From assembly GCF_049537125.1 (NCBI RefSeq), contig NZ_JBMVQY010000001.1, forward strand, positions 186,001 to 250,000: a stretch of DNA of 64,000 nt, written 5' to 3'. A program made the translations under genes and the position numbers. Positions 8,803-17,603 of the stretch are shown piece after piece. The stretch comes from Limisphaera sp026417315. GTDB lineage: Bacteria > Verrucomicrobiota > Verrucomicrobiia > Limisphaerales > Limisphaeraceae. The first letter of the stretch is position 1. Each line of letters starts with the position of its first letter. The notes below the pieces were generated by a model that saw only the letters and a list, made by a program, of their open reading frames with translations, ran no database searches and was not told the origin of the DNA.

Positions 8803-11112
8803 TCAACCCCACCCCAGCAGCCGTCCGCCCTGCCACACCAGAAAGGAGGCCGTCCAGGCCAGCAGCCCCAGATAGCACCACTGAAACAAGGGCCAACGCC
8901 ACGAATTCGTCTCGCGCCGTACGATGGCCACGGTGCTGGCACACTGCAGGGCAAACACGTAAAACACCATCAACGACATCCCCAGCAGGGGCGTGTACAG
9001 CGGGCCGCCATCCGGTCGCGTCTGCCGTTGCATGACCCGGGCCAGATTGCCGATTTCCCCATCCTCATTCTGATCCCCGCTCACGCTGTACACCACCGAC
9101 ATGGTGCTGACGAACACCTCTCGTGCAGCGAACGAGGTGATGATGCCGATGCCGATCTTCCAGTCGAATCCCAACGGCGTGATCAAGGGCTCGATCAGGT
9201 GACCCAACCGGCCGGCGAAACTGTAACGCAACCGCTCCGAGGCCTGCGCGGTCTCCAGTTCCTGCACCCGGGCCCGGAGCGTCGCCACCCGGTTTGAAAT
9301 CGTCGCCAGTTCCCCGGGCTTGGCCCGCTCCAAATCCTCCTCGGCTTGGGCCAGCTCCTGAATCAGGGAGTTCCGCTCCGTCTGCAAACGCGCTTCGAGG
9401 TCCGCGCTGCGCGGGTAGGTGGCCAGAAACCACAGCAGAATGTTGATCCCGAGAATGACCGTGCCGGCCCGTTGCAGGAACACCTTGGATCGTTCCCACA
9501 TGTGGTGCAAGACCACGCGCAGGACGGGGCGGCGGTAGGGCGGCAATTCCAGGATCAACAGCGGCGGCTCGCCCTTCAGCAGCGTCTTCTTGAAGACCCA
9601 CGCCAATACCAGCGCCGCCACAATGCCGAGCAGATACAGTCCCAGCAACGTCAACCCCTGCAAATCGAACAGGCCCCATACCTTCTGCCGTGGAATACAG
9701 GCCGCGATCAGCAGCGTGTACACCGGCAGACGCGCCGAACAGCTCATCAACGGCGCAATCAGGATCGTCACCAGCCGATCCCGGTGATTCTCAATGGTCC
9801 GGGTGGCCATGATGCCCGGGATGGCGCAGGCAAACGAGCTCAGCAAGGGAATGAAACTCTTGCCGTGCAACCCCACCTTGCTCATCAACCGATCCATCAG
9901 GAACGCTGCCCGGGCCATGTAGCCCGTGTCCTCAAGAAAGCCGATGAACAGGAACAACAGAAGGATCTGCGGCAGGAACACCACCACCGCACCCACCCCG
10001 GCGATGACCCCGTCACTCAACAGGCTGGTCAAATCCCCCGGCGGCAGCGTTTCCCGCACCCACTGTCCCAGGGCGTCCACACCCGCCTGCATCGCCTCCA
10101 TCGGGATGCGCGCGAATACGAAGATGCACTGAAACATCAGGGCCATCAGCCCGAAAAAGATCAGCGTACCCCAGACACGGTGCGTGACGATGCGGTCGGC
10201 CCGGTCACTCCAGGTCTCCTTCGGAGTCCACAGCCGGGTGACGGCCTGCGATTCGATCCGGGCCACGGCCTGGTACCGTGCGTCGATGACCACACTCCGC
10301 CAGTCCACACCCGCCGCCTCCAACCGTTGGCGGGCCGCGGCCACTGCCTGCTGGATGCCGGGCGAGTAATGGGATCGGCTGGAAGCCAGGGCTTGTTCGT
10401 TGCTCAGGAGCAACAGTGCCTCCGCATCGGCCTGCACCCGACGCTCCTGGAAATTCCACGTGAGCAGGGCCGCAAGTTTCTGCGCCTCCTGCACCAGGGG
10501 TTCGGGAAGGACGGGAAACCGGCGCCGCGCCGGCGGCGCGGGATTCTCCAACAAGGCCAGAATCCGGGCCCGCAACTCGGGAATGCCCCGGCCCGTGCTG
10601 GCCACCACCGGCACCACCGGCACACCCAGTGCCTCTTCCAATTTGCCCGCGTCCACGCGCATCCCGTGGGCCTCGGCCACGTCCACCATGTTGAGGGCCA
10701 CCACCGTGGGATGCCCCAGCTCGATCACCTGCGTGGCAAAGTACAGGTTGCGCTGGAGGTTGAACGCGTCGACCACCACGACGATGACCGAGGGCGGCGG
10801 CAACTCGGGCAACCGCCCCAGCAGCACGTCGCGGGCGATCTGCTCGTCCAACGAGTGCGGGCTCAGGCTGTAGGTTCCGGGCAGATCCAGCACCCGGACC
10901 GGCCGATCCCTGGATGCCCCCAGCAGCGGGCCCTCCTTCCGCTCCACCGTGACGCCGGCGTAATTGCCGACCTTCGCGCGCAGGCCTGTCAGGGCGTTGA
11001 AGACGGTGGTCTTGCCGCAGTTGGGGTTTCCGGTGATGAAGATGTAACGCGCCTCCACGACGGAGGGCGCAGCGGAGGCCGTCTTGCCCGAAACCGGACT
11101 CGTCTGGGCCAT
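8803..11112 (-). CDS. feoB: Ferrous iron transport protein B
   Basis: 769-residue GTPase-coupled Fe(II) importer of the inner membrane. The N-terminal G domain has G1 GNPNCGKT (28-35), G3 DLPGT (76-80) and G4 NMVD (141-144). The membrane domain has both conserved Cys-containing gate segments (SSFACAIPGIMATRTI and APLMSCSARLPVY), and the C-terminal part has PLGFDWKIGIG and FAAREVFVSTMSV. A long, highly charged insertion (about residues 566-628) lies between two membrane segments and looks like a coiled coil (for example LAQAEEDLERAKPGELATIS). Most FeoB proteins have a shorter linker here. The gene starts 3 bases after feoA stops, so the genes are co-transcribed. Regulation by iron through Fur is likely for this family, but I did not identify a Fur box. 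Confidence 0.95.
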   Translation of the reverse strand: MAQTSPVSGKTASAAPSVVEARYIFITGNPNCGKTTVFNALTGLRAKVGNYAGVTVERKEGPLLGASRDRPVRVLDLPGTYSLSPHSLDEQIARDVLLGRLPELPPPSVIVVVVDAFNLQRNLYFATQVIELGHPTVVALNMVDVAEAHGMRVDAGKLEEALGVPVVPVVASTGRGIPELRARILALLENPAPPARRRFPVLPEPLVQEAQKLAALLTWNFQERRVQADAEALLLLSNEQALASSRSHYSPGIQQAVAAARQRLEAAGVDWRSVVIDARYQAVARIESQAVTRLWTPKETWSDRADRIVTHRVWGTLIFFGLMALMFQCIFVFARIPMEAMQAGVDALGQWVRETLPPGDLTSLLSDGVIAGVGAVVVFLPQILLLFLFIGFLEDTGYMARAAFLMDRLMSKVGLHGKSFIPLLSSFACAIPGIMATRTIENHRDRLVTILIAPLMSCSARLPVYTLLIAACIPRQKVWGLFDLQGLTLLGLYLLGIVAALVLAWVFKKTLLKGEPPLLILELPPYRRPVLRVVLHHMWERSKVFLQRAGTVILGINILLWFLATYPRSADLEARLQTERNSLIQELAQAEEDLERAKPGELATISNRVATLRARVQELETAQASERLRYSFAGRLGHLIEPLITPLGFDWKIGIGIITSFAAREVFVSTMSVVYSVSGDQNEDGEIGNLARVMQRQTRPDGGPLYTPLLGMSLMVFYVFALQCASTVAIVRRETNSWRWPLFQWCYLGLLAWTASFLVWQGGRLLGWG

Positions 11113-11115
11113 GGC

Positions 11116-11364
11116 TCAAGTCCCGTCCGGCAGGCGCACCCGGATGGCCTCGGCTTCCTGACGGGGAAGGCTCAAACAAGAGCCGCGCACCTTGATCTCC
11201 ACCGGATCTCGCAACAGGGCAAAGCGAACCAGTTCCACCGGGGTCCCCGGCACCAGCCCCAACTCCATCAGCCGCCGGGCCTCCGCCGGGGGCAACTGAA
11301 TCTCCGCCACCACCGCCCGGGTCCCGGGCGACAGCGACGCCAGGGAAGGAAGCGTCTCAACCAT
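11116..11364 (-). CDS. feoA: Ferrous iron transport protein A (FeoA)
   Basis: 82-residue cytoplasmic protein with the SH3-like FeoA fold. It has the typical order of AEIQLPPAEARRLMELGLVPG, then PVELVRFALLRDPVEIKVRG, and a terminal strand with AEAIRVRLPDG. The family binds FeoB and is required for, or tunes, Fe(II) uptake. Start ATG 11364 overlaps the stop of the upstream FeoA-like gene by 8 bases, and the stop is 3 bases before feoB, consistent with a tight three-gene operon. Confidence 0.92.
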   Translation of the reverse strand: MVETLPSLASLSPGTRAVVAEIQLPPAEARRLMELGLVPGTPVELVRFALLRDPVEIKVRGSCLSLPRQEAEAIRVRLPDGT

Positions 11365-11665
11365 GCGCTACACCGGAGGACGGCGGTTCGGAAACCGGTT
11401 CCACCAGGATGGCCTGGGCAATTTCCTCGCTGATCCCCAGCCGGGCATTGCACACTTGACAGATGAAGTTGGCCTGCCGGCTCAGCACCTTGATCCGCTG
11501 TTGCTCCCCGAGCCCCAGCTCCCGCAGCCGGGCCCGCACCTCCGGAGAAGCAAGCAATTGCCGGATGCAGACCTCCGTCCCTTCGGCCATCAGGCTCAGC
11601 GGACATACGCCCGGCTCGGCGCAATGGCCCTCCAGAATCTCGCACGGTTTCTGCGCGTCACTCAC
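11357..11665 (-). CDS. Cys-rich FeoA-domain protein, first gene of the feo operon
   Basis: 102 residues, using a GTG start at 11665 preceded by a GGGGG stretch. The N-terminal 20 residues carry three Cys in the spacing C-x6-C-x5-C (CEILEGHCAEPGVC). The rest is FeoA-like: RARLRELGLGEQQRIKVLSR, then FICQVCNARLGISEEIAQAI, which has a CxxC pair in the last strands. It overlaps feoA by 8 bases. A second FeoA-like protein with five Cys could bind a metal or Fe-S centre and act as a sensor or accessory for FeoB (inference). A longer frame continues upstream to 11872, but that part is Gly/Arg-rich and overlaps no known domain, so the GTG is preferred. Confidence 0.78.
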   Translation of the reverse strand: MSDAQKPCEILEGHCAEPGVCPLSLMAEGTEVCIRQLLASPEVRARLRELGLGEQQRIKVLSRQANFICQVCNARLGISEEIAQAILVEPVSEPPSSGVAHG

Positions 11666-11878
11666 GGCCCCCAACACTAGCCGAGCCCACCGGCCCCTGC
11701 AAGGCGCACCCCCGGATCCTCCCCTCACGGGCCCGTCCCCACGCAGCGGCCCATGCCACTCCGCTCTCCCGCACCCCACTCCGGATGCTGCCGCATCGGG
11801 CAGTCCCAACCCGCCCGGGCAAACCGCCCGGCCCAACCGCCCGGCAGCTCCACGCTCGCCCCGCCCGGGCACGCTCCC

Positions 11879-13330
11879 TCAGCGCGCTCGCTCCCAAACG
11901 CACTCCTCCATGTGCACCTCGGCATGTTGCACGACGTCCTCCCGCGTGAGCCCGCGCGCCCGACACCGGACCAGCCGCACGTCCCGAATCTCGGCACCCT
12001 CGAACCCGCGCACGTCCAGCACGCGAGCCGCCTTTTGCACATCCACCTGCTCCATGCGCAACCGACGCAGCACCGGCCGATGCGGTCCCTGCGCGCCTTC
12101 CTCGTACAAAAAATCGATTTGCAGCAACGCGTCGGCCACCTGGCCCACGCGGAGATTGCGCACGAAGATGTTTTCCACGAGTCCGCCGCGAACCGCATTG
12201 GATTTGAAACGGATCACCCGGTCCAGGTTCGGACTGTCCATCTCGCAGTCCTCGACGAACACATTGCGACAGCCGCCGGAGATTTCACTGCCGATCACCA
12301 CCCCGCCGTGGCCGTCGCGCATCCGGCATTTCCGCACCACGATGTTCTCCGAGGGCACGCCCAGCCGGCGACCGTCCTCGTTGCGGCCGGACTTGATGGC
12401 AATGCAGTCGTCCCCCGTGTCGAACACGCATTCCTCGATCACCACGTCCCGGCACGATTCCGGATTGCAGCCGTCGTTGTTGGGCCCATGTGAAACCACC
12501 TCGATCCCCCGGACCAGGACGTTCGTGGAAAGGACCGGGTGGACGACCCACATGGGGGAGCGCCGAATGCGAACGCCCTCGATCAAAACGTTGCGACACC
12601 GGTAAAACTGGATGAAGTTGGGGCGCAGATAATCGCCCTCGCCATAACGCCGTTGCTCCACCGGCACGCCGGCCGCCACCTGGGCCACCAGGCGATTGCG
12701 CGCCGCCGTCTGGTCCGGGCCCTGCGCCGGACGGCCCTTCCACCGCCCTTTCCATGCCCACCAGTTTTCAAAGCTCGCCTGCCCGTCCAGCAGGCCCCGG
12801 CCGGTCACCGCCACATGCTCGGCCCCATGGGCGTAGAGGAGCGGTGAGTAATTGTAGCATTCCATGCCCTCGAAGCGGGTCAGGACCTGCGGCAGATAGG
12901 CGCGCGGATCCGTCTTGAACTTCAGAACGGCCCCCTCGGCCACGTGCAGGTTGACCCGACTGCGCAGATGGATCGGCCCCGTAACATACTCTCCGGGTGG
13001 CACCACCACGCGCCCTCCCCCGGCGGCGACGCAGGCTGCGATCGCCCGGCGGATGGCCTCCGTGGCATCCGTCCGACCGTCCGGAACTGCACCAAAGTCG
13101 AGAATGGAAAAGCTGCGGTCCGGAAAGCGAGGGGGTTGAACGCGCGCCACGATGCGCGCCGCCTCGCGCCAAGCCGCTTCGGGGGTCGAGAACTCCTGGG
13201 GCGCCCGGGGGCCGGGTGCCGTGCATCCGCTCCAAACAAGAACGCCGGCCCACGCGCTCAGGAGTTTCAAGGCCCCGGTCCGACGCGCTCCCCGGTTCAG
13301 GATCTGCATAGGCTTCATTTCTGAGTCCAA
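11879..13330 (-). CDS. Glycoside hydrolase family 28 (polygalacturonase-like) lipoprotein
   Basis: 483 residues. A lipoprotein signal peptide with lipobox-like VWSGC puts the lipidated Cys at about residue 36. A right-handed beta-helix enzyme follows, beginning FSILDFGAVPDGRTDATEAI. GH28 active-site motifs are all visible: NNDGCNP (about 283), TGDDCIAIKSG (about 307), GHGGVVIGSE (about 342) and the R-x-K type RFKSN (about 373). The enzyme should cut galacturonan or a related rhamnogalacturonan by inversion at the cell surface or in the periplasm. Three possible starts (13330, 13318, 13309) leave the lipobox intact. It diverges from the tagaturonate epimerase gene, and the two flank a 288-base spacer likely to hold both promoters. 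The substrate fits the downstream galacturonate enzymes. Confidence 0.88.
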   Translation of the reverse strand: MDSEMKPMQILNRGARRTGALKLLSAWAGVLVWSGCTAPGPRAPQEFSTPEAAWREAARIVARVQPPRFPDRSFSILDFGAVPDGRTDATEAIRRAIAACVAAGGGRVVVPPGEYVTGPIHLRSRVNLHVAEGAVLKFKTDPRAYLPQVLTRFEGMECYNYSPLLYAHGAEHVAVTGRGLLDGQASFENWWAWKGRWKGRPAQGPDQTAARNRLVAQVAAGVPVEQRRYGEGDYLRPNFIQFYRCRNVLIEGVRIRRSPMWVVHPVLSTNVLVRGIEVVSHGPNNDGCNPESCRDVVIEECVFDTGDDCIAIKSGRNEDGRRLGVPSENIVVRKCRMRDGHGGVVIGSEISGGCRNVFVEDCEMDSPNLDRVIRFKSNAVRGGLVENIFVRNLRVGQVADALLQIDFLYEEGAQGPHRPVLRRLRMEQVDVQKAARVLDVRGFEGAEIRDVRLVRCRARGLTREDVVQHAEVHMEECVWERAR

Positions 13331-13618
13331 ATCCGGCCGCGGGAGGAGGCAGCGTTCTCAAGGCCGCTTGCCCACGCGTCCATGCCTGGGCTGTCCCCTC
13401 GCCGGGCGTCCTCGATCATTCTAGGCCAAGGACCCGAGACTGTCCTGCCGAGTTTTTGCAAGATGCCTTGAAATTTGGGCACGCGTCCGACCACGCCGGC
13501 CGCACCCTTGCAATTTTCTCAAGCCCCCATGCACAAATTCACAGCTTCCGCCCGATGCCCGTTTGGATAAGCTGTTTCACGGTGGCGCTTGTCAGCACAT
13601 AAGCGCCCGATCGCGAGC

Positions 13619-14989
13619 ATGGAAACGTCTCTGCAGTTGGCAAAATACTCGGTGGGCGTGGGCGACCGGTTCGGTCACCAGGCCCGCGCGCAGTTGGCCG
13701 CCTGTCAACAGGCCCTGGCCGCGGGCGTGGAGGTCATTCCCGTCTGGAACAAATCTCACCGCGAACACCAAATCATCGGATCGCGGCCCGAAAGCGTGCG
13801 GGCGGCCGCCGAGGCTGCCGTGCGAGCCGCCGGCTGGGATCGACCCTGGCATGTGGATGCCGACCACATTCGCCCGGACATTGTCGAGCCCTACCTTCCC
13901 CACTGCGATTACTTCACCCTCGACGTGGCCGAGGCCATCGGCCGGCCCGCCCCCACCGACCGCGTGACCAATTTCCTCCGACGCCACCCGGAATTGTCGG
14001 ACCGGCTCGAGCTCCCCGGCTTGGACACGCCGTTGGAGGTCCGTACCCGAGAAGTGGAGCAGGCCGCCTGCCGCTACCTGCAGGCCGTCGAATCCGCCGC
14101 CACGGCCTACCGGATCATCGCCGGCGCCAAGCCCCCGGGCAGCTTCATCGTCGAGGTTTCGATGGACGAAACCGACCAGCCCCAGACGGCCCTCGAGTTG
14201 CTCGTCATCCTGGCCGCACTGGCCGATGCCGGCGTGCCCGTTCAAACCGTGGCGCCCCGGTTTGTGGGCCGCTTCAACAAGGGCGTGGATTACGTGGGCG
14301 ACCTGCAGGCGTTCGAGCGGCAACTGCACGAGTTCCTGGCCGTCCTGCGATTTGCCCGGACCCACTACGGTCTGCCGCCGAACCTGAAGCTCAGTGTCCA
14401 CTCCGGCAGCGACAAGTTTTCCCTGTACCCCATTCTGCACCGCGTGATGCGGAAACACGACGTCGGCCTCCACGTCAAGACCGCGGGCACCACCTGGCTG
14501 GAAGAGCTTCTGGGCCTGATCGAGTCCGGCGGCGCGGGCCTGGCCCTGGCCCGCACGCTGTACGCCGAGGCCCTGGCGCACATCGACGAACTTTGCGCCC
14601 CGTACGCCGCGGTCATCGACATCGATCGGCACCGGCTTCCGTCCGTGGAACAGGTGAACCGGTGGAGCCCCGAGGAATTCGCCGCCGCCCTGCGACACGA
14701 CCCCCGGCATCCCGCGTTCAACCCTCACCTGCGCCAGCTCTTCCATGTCGGCTACAAACTGGCCGCCCGGAAGGGCCGTGCCTTTCTGGATTTGCTCGAG
14801 CAACACAGCGAGCACATTGCCTCACTCGTCACAGCCAACCTCTACGAACGTCATCTGCGCCCCATCTTTGTGGGCGAGCATCCCAAAGAACACCCAACAT
14901 CCTTGAACCATGAACGACTACGGACTGAAGATCCCCAAGACCGGTTCGCTGGACTTCCTGGCGCTCGGTGCCCTGGTGCACCGGCTTGA
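13619..14989 (+). CDS. uxaE: Tagaturonate 3-epimerase (UxaE-like)
   Basis: 456 residues resembling the UxaE family, which converts D-tagaturonate to D-fructuronate in a galacturonate route alternative to UxaB/UxuB-only pathways. Visible conserved segments include KYSVGVGDRFGHQ at the N-terminus, IPVWNKSHREHQI, HVDADHIRPDI, FIVEVSMDETDQPQ, VAPRFVGRFNKGVDYVGD, KLSVHSGSDKFSLYP and GLHVKTAGTTWLEE, with many His/Asp residues suited to metal binding. ATG 13619 was chosen because the core begins there; the open frame reaches 13589. The natural end seems to be LRPIFVGE. The frame then runs on for about 36 more residues and overlaps the next gene by 80 bases (see findings). The family assignment is from motif memory, not a search. 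Confidence 0.8.
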   Translation: METSLQLAKYSVGVGDRFGHQARAQLAACQQALAAGVEVIPVWNKSHREHQIIGSRPESVRAAAEAAVRAAGWDRPWHVDADHIRPDIVEPYLPHCDYFTLDVAEAIGRPAPTDRVTNFLRRHPELSDRLELPGLDTPLEVRTREVEQAACRYLQAVESAATAYRIIAGAKPPGSFIVEVSMDETDQPQTALELLVILAALADAGVPVQTVAPRFVGRFNKGVDYVGDLQAFERQLHEFLAVLRFARTHYGLPPNLKLSVHSGSDKFSLYPILHRVMRKHDVGLHVKTAGTTWLEELLGLIESGGAGLALARTLYAEALAHIDELCAPYAAVIDIDRHRLPSVEQVNRWSPEEFAAALRHDPRHPAFNPHLRQLFHVGYKLAARKGRAFLDLLEQHSEHIASLVTANLYERHLRPIFVGEHPKEHPTSLNHERLRTEDPQDRFAGLPGARCPGAPA

Positions 14990-15995
14990 TCCGGGCGTGG
15001 TGCCGTTCCGGAAGGCCACCGAGTGCCGAATCCACGTCAGTGGCGGTGAATTCAACTGCGCCGCCAACCTCGCGGACTGCTTCCGTCTCCAAACCGGGAT
15101 TGCCACCGCCCTGGTCGAATACCCCATCGGCGATCTCATTGCCGAACGCGTCCGGGCCATGGGCGTCAAACCCTTCTACAAACGCTTCAAACACGACGGC
15201 GTGCGGGGACCCAACCACGCCATCGTGTACAGCGACCGCGGCTTCGGCGTTCGGCCCCCGGTGGTGTTCTACAACCGCAGCAACGAGGCCGGTGCCCTGC
15301 TGAAACCGGGCGATTTCGACTGGAAGAGCATCTTCGCCCAGGGGGTCCGCTGGTTCCACAGCGGCGGCATTTTCGCCTCCCTGTCCGAAACCACCGGACC
15401 CTTGATCATCGAAGCGATGCAGGCGGCCAAGGCGGCTGGAGCCGTCACCTCCTTCGACCTGAACTATCGCCAGAAACTCTGGGATGTCTGGGGTGGTCAG
15501 GACCGCGCCGTGGCCGTCATGCGGGAGATCGTGCAGCACGTGGACGTGCTGGTGGGCAACGAGGAGGATCTGCAAAAGGGCCTCGGGCTGAAGGGGCCGG
15601 ATGTGCACGCCACCTCCCAGCTTGATCCGGCGGTGTTCATCAGCATGATGGACACCGTGGTCAAGACCTATCCCCAAATCCGCGTCGTGGCCACCACCTT
15701 GCGCGAGGTGCTCTCCACCAACCGCCACCGCTGGAGCGCCGTGGCCTGGATCAACGGCAAGGTGTATCAGGCGCCCACGTGCGAACTGGACGTGTACGAC
15801 CGCGTGGGCGGGGGCGACGGTTTCGCCTCCGGCCTTTTCTACGGCATGCTCACCGGCCGGTCCCCCGAAGACTGCGTCCGGCTGGGCTGGGCCCATGGGG
15901 CGCTGCTCACCACCACGCCCGGCGACACCACCATGGTCACCCTCGAACAGGTCGAGGCGTTTGCCCGCGGGGGCTCCGCCCGCATCCAACGCTGA
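14910..15995 (+). CDS. kdgK: PfkB-family sugar kinase, probable 2-keto-3-deoxygluconate kinase
   Basis: 361 residues of the ribokinase/PfkB fold. The N-terminal LDFLALGALVHRLDPG and the SGGEFNCAANLADC substrate-binding segment are KDG-kinase-like. The C-terminal catalytic signature is RVGGGDGFASGLFYG, with the base Asp in GGGD, followed by GALLTTTPGDTT. It would phosphorylate KDG to KDPG, the step after fructuronate has been reduced and dehydrated to KDG. The start at 14910 lies 80 bases inside the upstream epimerase frame, but it matches the usual KdgK N-terminus. The gene sits between uxaE and gnd. Another PfkB sugar specificity is possible. Confidence 0.83.
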   Translation: MNDYGLKIPKTGSLDFLALGALVHRLDPGVVPFRKATECRIHVSGGEFNCAANLADCFRLQTGIATALVEYPIGDLIAERVRAMGVKPFYKRFKHDGVRGPNHAIVYSDRGFGVRPPVVFYNRSNEAGALLKPGDFDWKSIFAQGVRWFHSGGIFASLSETTGPLIIEAMQAAKAAGAVTSFDLNYRQKLWDVWGGQDRAVAVMREIVQHVDVLVGNEEDLQKGLGLKGPDVHATSQLDPAVFISMMDTVVKTYPQIRVVATTLREVLSTNRHRWSAVAWINGKVYQAPTCELDVYDRVGGGDGFASGLFYGMLTGRSPEDCVRLGWAHGALLTTTPGDTTMVTLEQVEAFARGGSARIQR

Positions 15996-16043
15996 GTCTT
16001 TGGCCCCGCCCACCTGCAACCACCAACCCGTGCTTGCGCAATT

Positions 16044-17513
16044 ATGGAACCGAAAGCTGACATCGCCGTCATCGGGCTGGCCGTCATGGGCCAGAACCTG
16101 ATCCTCAACATGAATGACCACGGCTTCACCGTCGTGGCCTACAACCGCACCACGTCCAAGGTGGACGAATTCCTCGCCAACGAGGCCAGGGGCACGCGCG
16201 TCCTCGGCGCCCATTCCCTGCAGGAAATGGCCGCCCTGCTCAAAAAGCCGCGCCGCGTCATGCTCATGGTCAAGGCCGGCCCGCCGGTCGACGAGTTCAT
16301 CGAACAGCTCCTCACGGTCCTGGAGCCGGGCGACATCATCATCGACGGCGGCAATTCGAATTTCGAGGACACCATCCGCCGCACCCGGTACGTCGAAAGC
16401 AAGGGGCTCCTGTACATCGGCACCGGGGTCAGCGGCGGCGAGGAGGGCGCCCGCCACGGCCCCTCCATCATGCCCGGAGGCAGCCCCGCGGCCTGGCCGC
16501 ACGTCAAACCCATCTTCCAGGCCATTGCCGCCAAGGTCACCGATCCCAAAACCGGGCAGGTCGAACCCTGCTGCGATTGGGTGGGCGAAAACGGCGCCGG
16601 CCACTACGTGAAAATGGTTCACAACGGCATCGAGTACGGCGACATGCAACTCATCGCCGAGGCCTATCACATCATGAAAGACGGCCTCGGAATGAGCGCC
16701 GACGAAATGAGCGCCGTCTTCGGTCAGTGGAACCAGGCCGAACTCCAATCGTACCTCATCGAAATCACCCGCGACATCCTGGCCTTCAAGGACGAGGATG
16801 GCCAACCCCTCGTGGATAAAATCCTCGACACCGCGGGCCAAAAGGGTACGGGCAAGTGGACCGTCATGTCCTCGGCCGAACTCGGCATCCCCGTCACCCT
16901 GATCGCCGAGGCGGTGTACGCTCGATGCGTCTCGTCCTTCAAGGAACATCGTATGCAGGCCGCCAAAGTGTTCCCGGGCCAACCCGCCCGCTTCGAGGGC
17001 GACCGGCAAACGTGGCTGGAGGATCTGCGACGCGCCCTCTACGCCTCCAAGATCGTCAGCTACGCCCAGGGCTTCATGCTGATGCGGGCCGCGGCCAAAC
17101 AATACGGCTGGAACCTCAACTACGGCAGCATCGCGTTGCTCTGGCGCGGCGGCTGCATCATCCGCAGCGTCTTCCTCGGCGAAATCAAAAAGGCCTTCGA
17201 CAAGAATCCCGATCTCGACAACCTCCTCCTGGATCCGTTCTTCGCCGAGGCCATCAAGAGCGGCCTGACCTCATGGCGGAAAGTGGTAAGCACCGCCGCC
17301 CTGAAAGGCATCCCCGTGCCGGCCTTCAGCACCGCCCTGGCCTTCTTTGACGGCATCCGCAGCGAGCGCCTCCCCGCCAACCTGCTCCAGGCCCAGCGGG
17401 ACTACTTCGGCGCCCACACCTACGAGCGCATCGACCGGCCGCGCGGCCAGTTCTTCCACACCAACTGGACCGGCCACGGCGGCCGCGTCGCGAGCGGTTC
17501 TTACACCGTCTGA
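16044..17513 (+). CDS. gnd: 6-phosphogluconate dehydrogenase, decarboxylating
   Basis: 489 residues. It makes ribulose-5-phosphate, CO2 and NADPH in the cytoplasm from 6-phosphogluconate. The Rossmann start IAVIGLAVMGQNL is slightly altered from GLGVMG (here GLAVMG). The catalytic signature GGEEGARHGPSIMPGG and the GAGHYVKMVHNGIEYGDMQ motif are intact, and the C-terminus is that of the long dimeric form (QRDYFGAHTYERID, FFHTNWTGHGG). Length is normal for the family. It begins 48 bases after kdgK, so it is probably in the same transcript, and a strong terminator follows. Here it would link sugar-acid catabolism to the pentose phosphate pathway. Confidence 0.95.
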   Translation: MEPKADIAVIGLAVMGQNLILNMNDHGFTVVAYNRTTSKVDEFLANEARGTRVLGAHSLQEMAALLKKPRRVMLMVKAGPPVDEFIEQLLTVLEPGDIIIDGGNSNFEDTIRRTRYVESKGLLYIGTGVSGGEEGARHGPSIMPGGSPAAWPHVKPIFQAIAAKVTDPKTGQVEPCCDWVGENGAGHYVKMVHNGIEYGDMQLIAEAYHIMKDGLGMSADEMSAVFGQWNQAELQSYLIEITRDILAFKDEDGQPLVDKILDTAGQKGTGKWTVMSSAELGIPVTLIAEAVYARCVSSFKEHRMQAAKVFPGQPARFEGDRQTWLEDLRRALYASKIVSYAQGFMLMRAAAKQYGWNLNYGSIALLWRGGCIIRSVFLGEIKKAFDKNPDLDNLLLDPFFAEAIKSGLTSWRKVVSTAALKGIPVPAFSTALAFFDGIRSERLPANLLQAQRDYFGAHTYERIDRPRGQFFHTNWTGHGGRVASGSYTV

Positions 17514-17529
17514 CCCATCGAACATTTCA

Positions 17530-17574
17530 CGCCCGCCCGGGAGAGCCACGCCCTCCGGGCGGGCGTTTTTTTTT
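17530..17574 (+). terminator. Rho-independent terminator after gnd
   Basis: An 11-bp GC stem (CGCCCGCCCGG at 17530-17540 with CCGGGCGGGCG at 17555-17565) is followed by a run of nine T (17566-17574). It starts 17 bases after the gnd stop codon and closes the uxaE-kdgK-gnd unit. Confidence 0.9.
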
Positions 17575-17603
17575 CCGCGCTCCATCGCGCCGGGATGGGT
17601 TTT

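Noticed and set aside
9346..11433. Plus-strand open frame of 695 codons
   Set aside because: Lies antisense to feoB and feoA and gives a His/Gln/Arg-rich, unrecognisable translation.
14829..17102. Minus-strand open frame of 757 codons
   Set aside because: Opposite the clearly recognisable kdgK and gnd genes; no domain, so a shadow.
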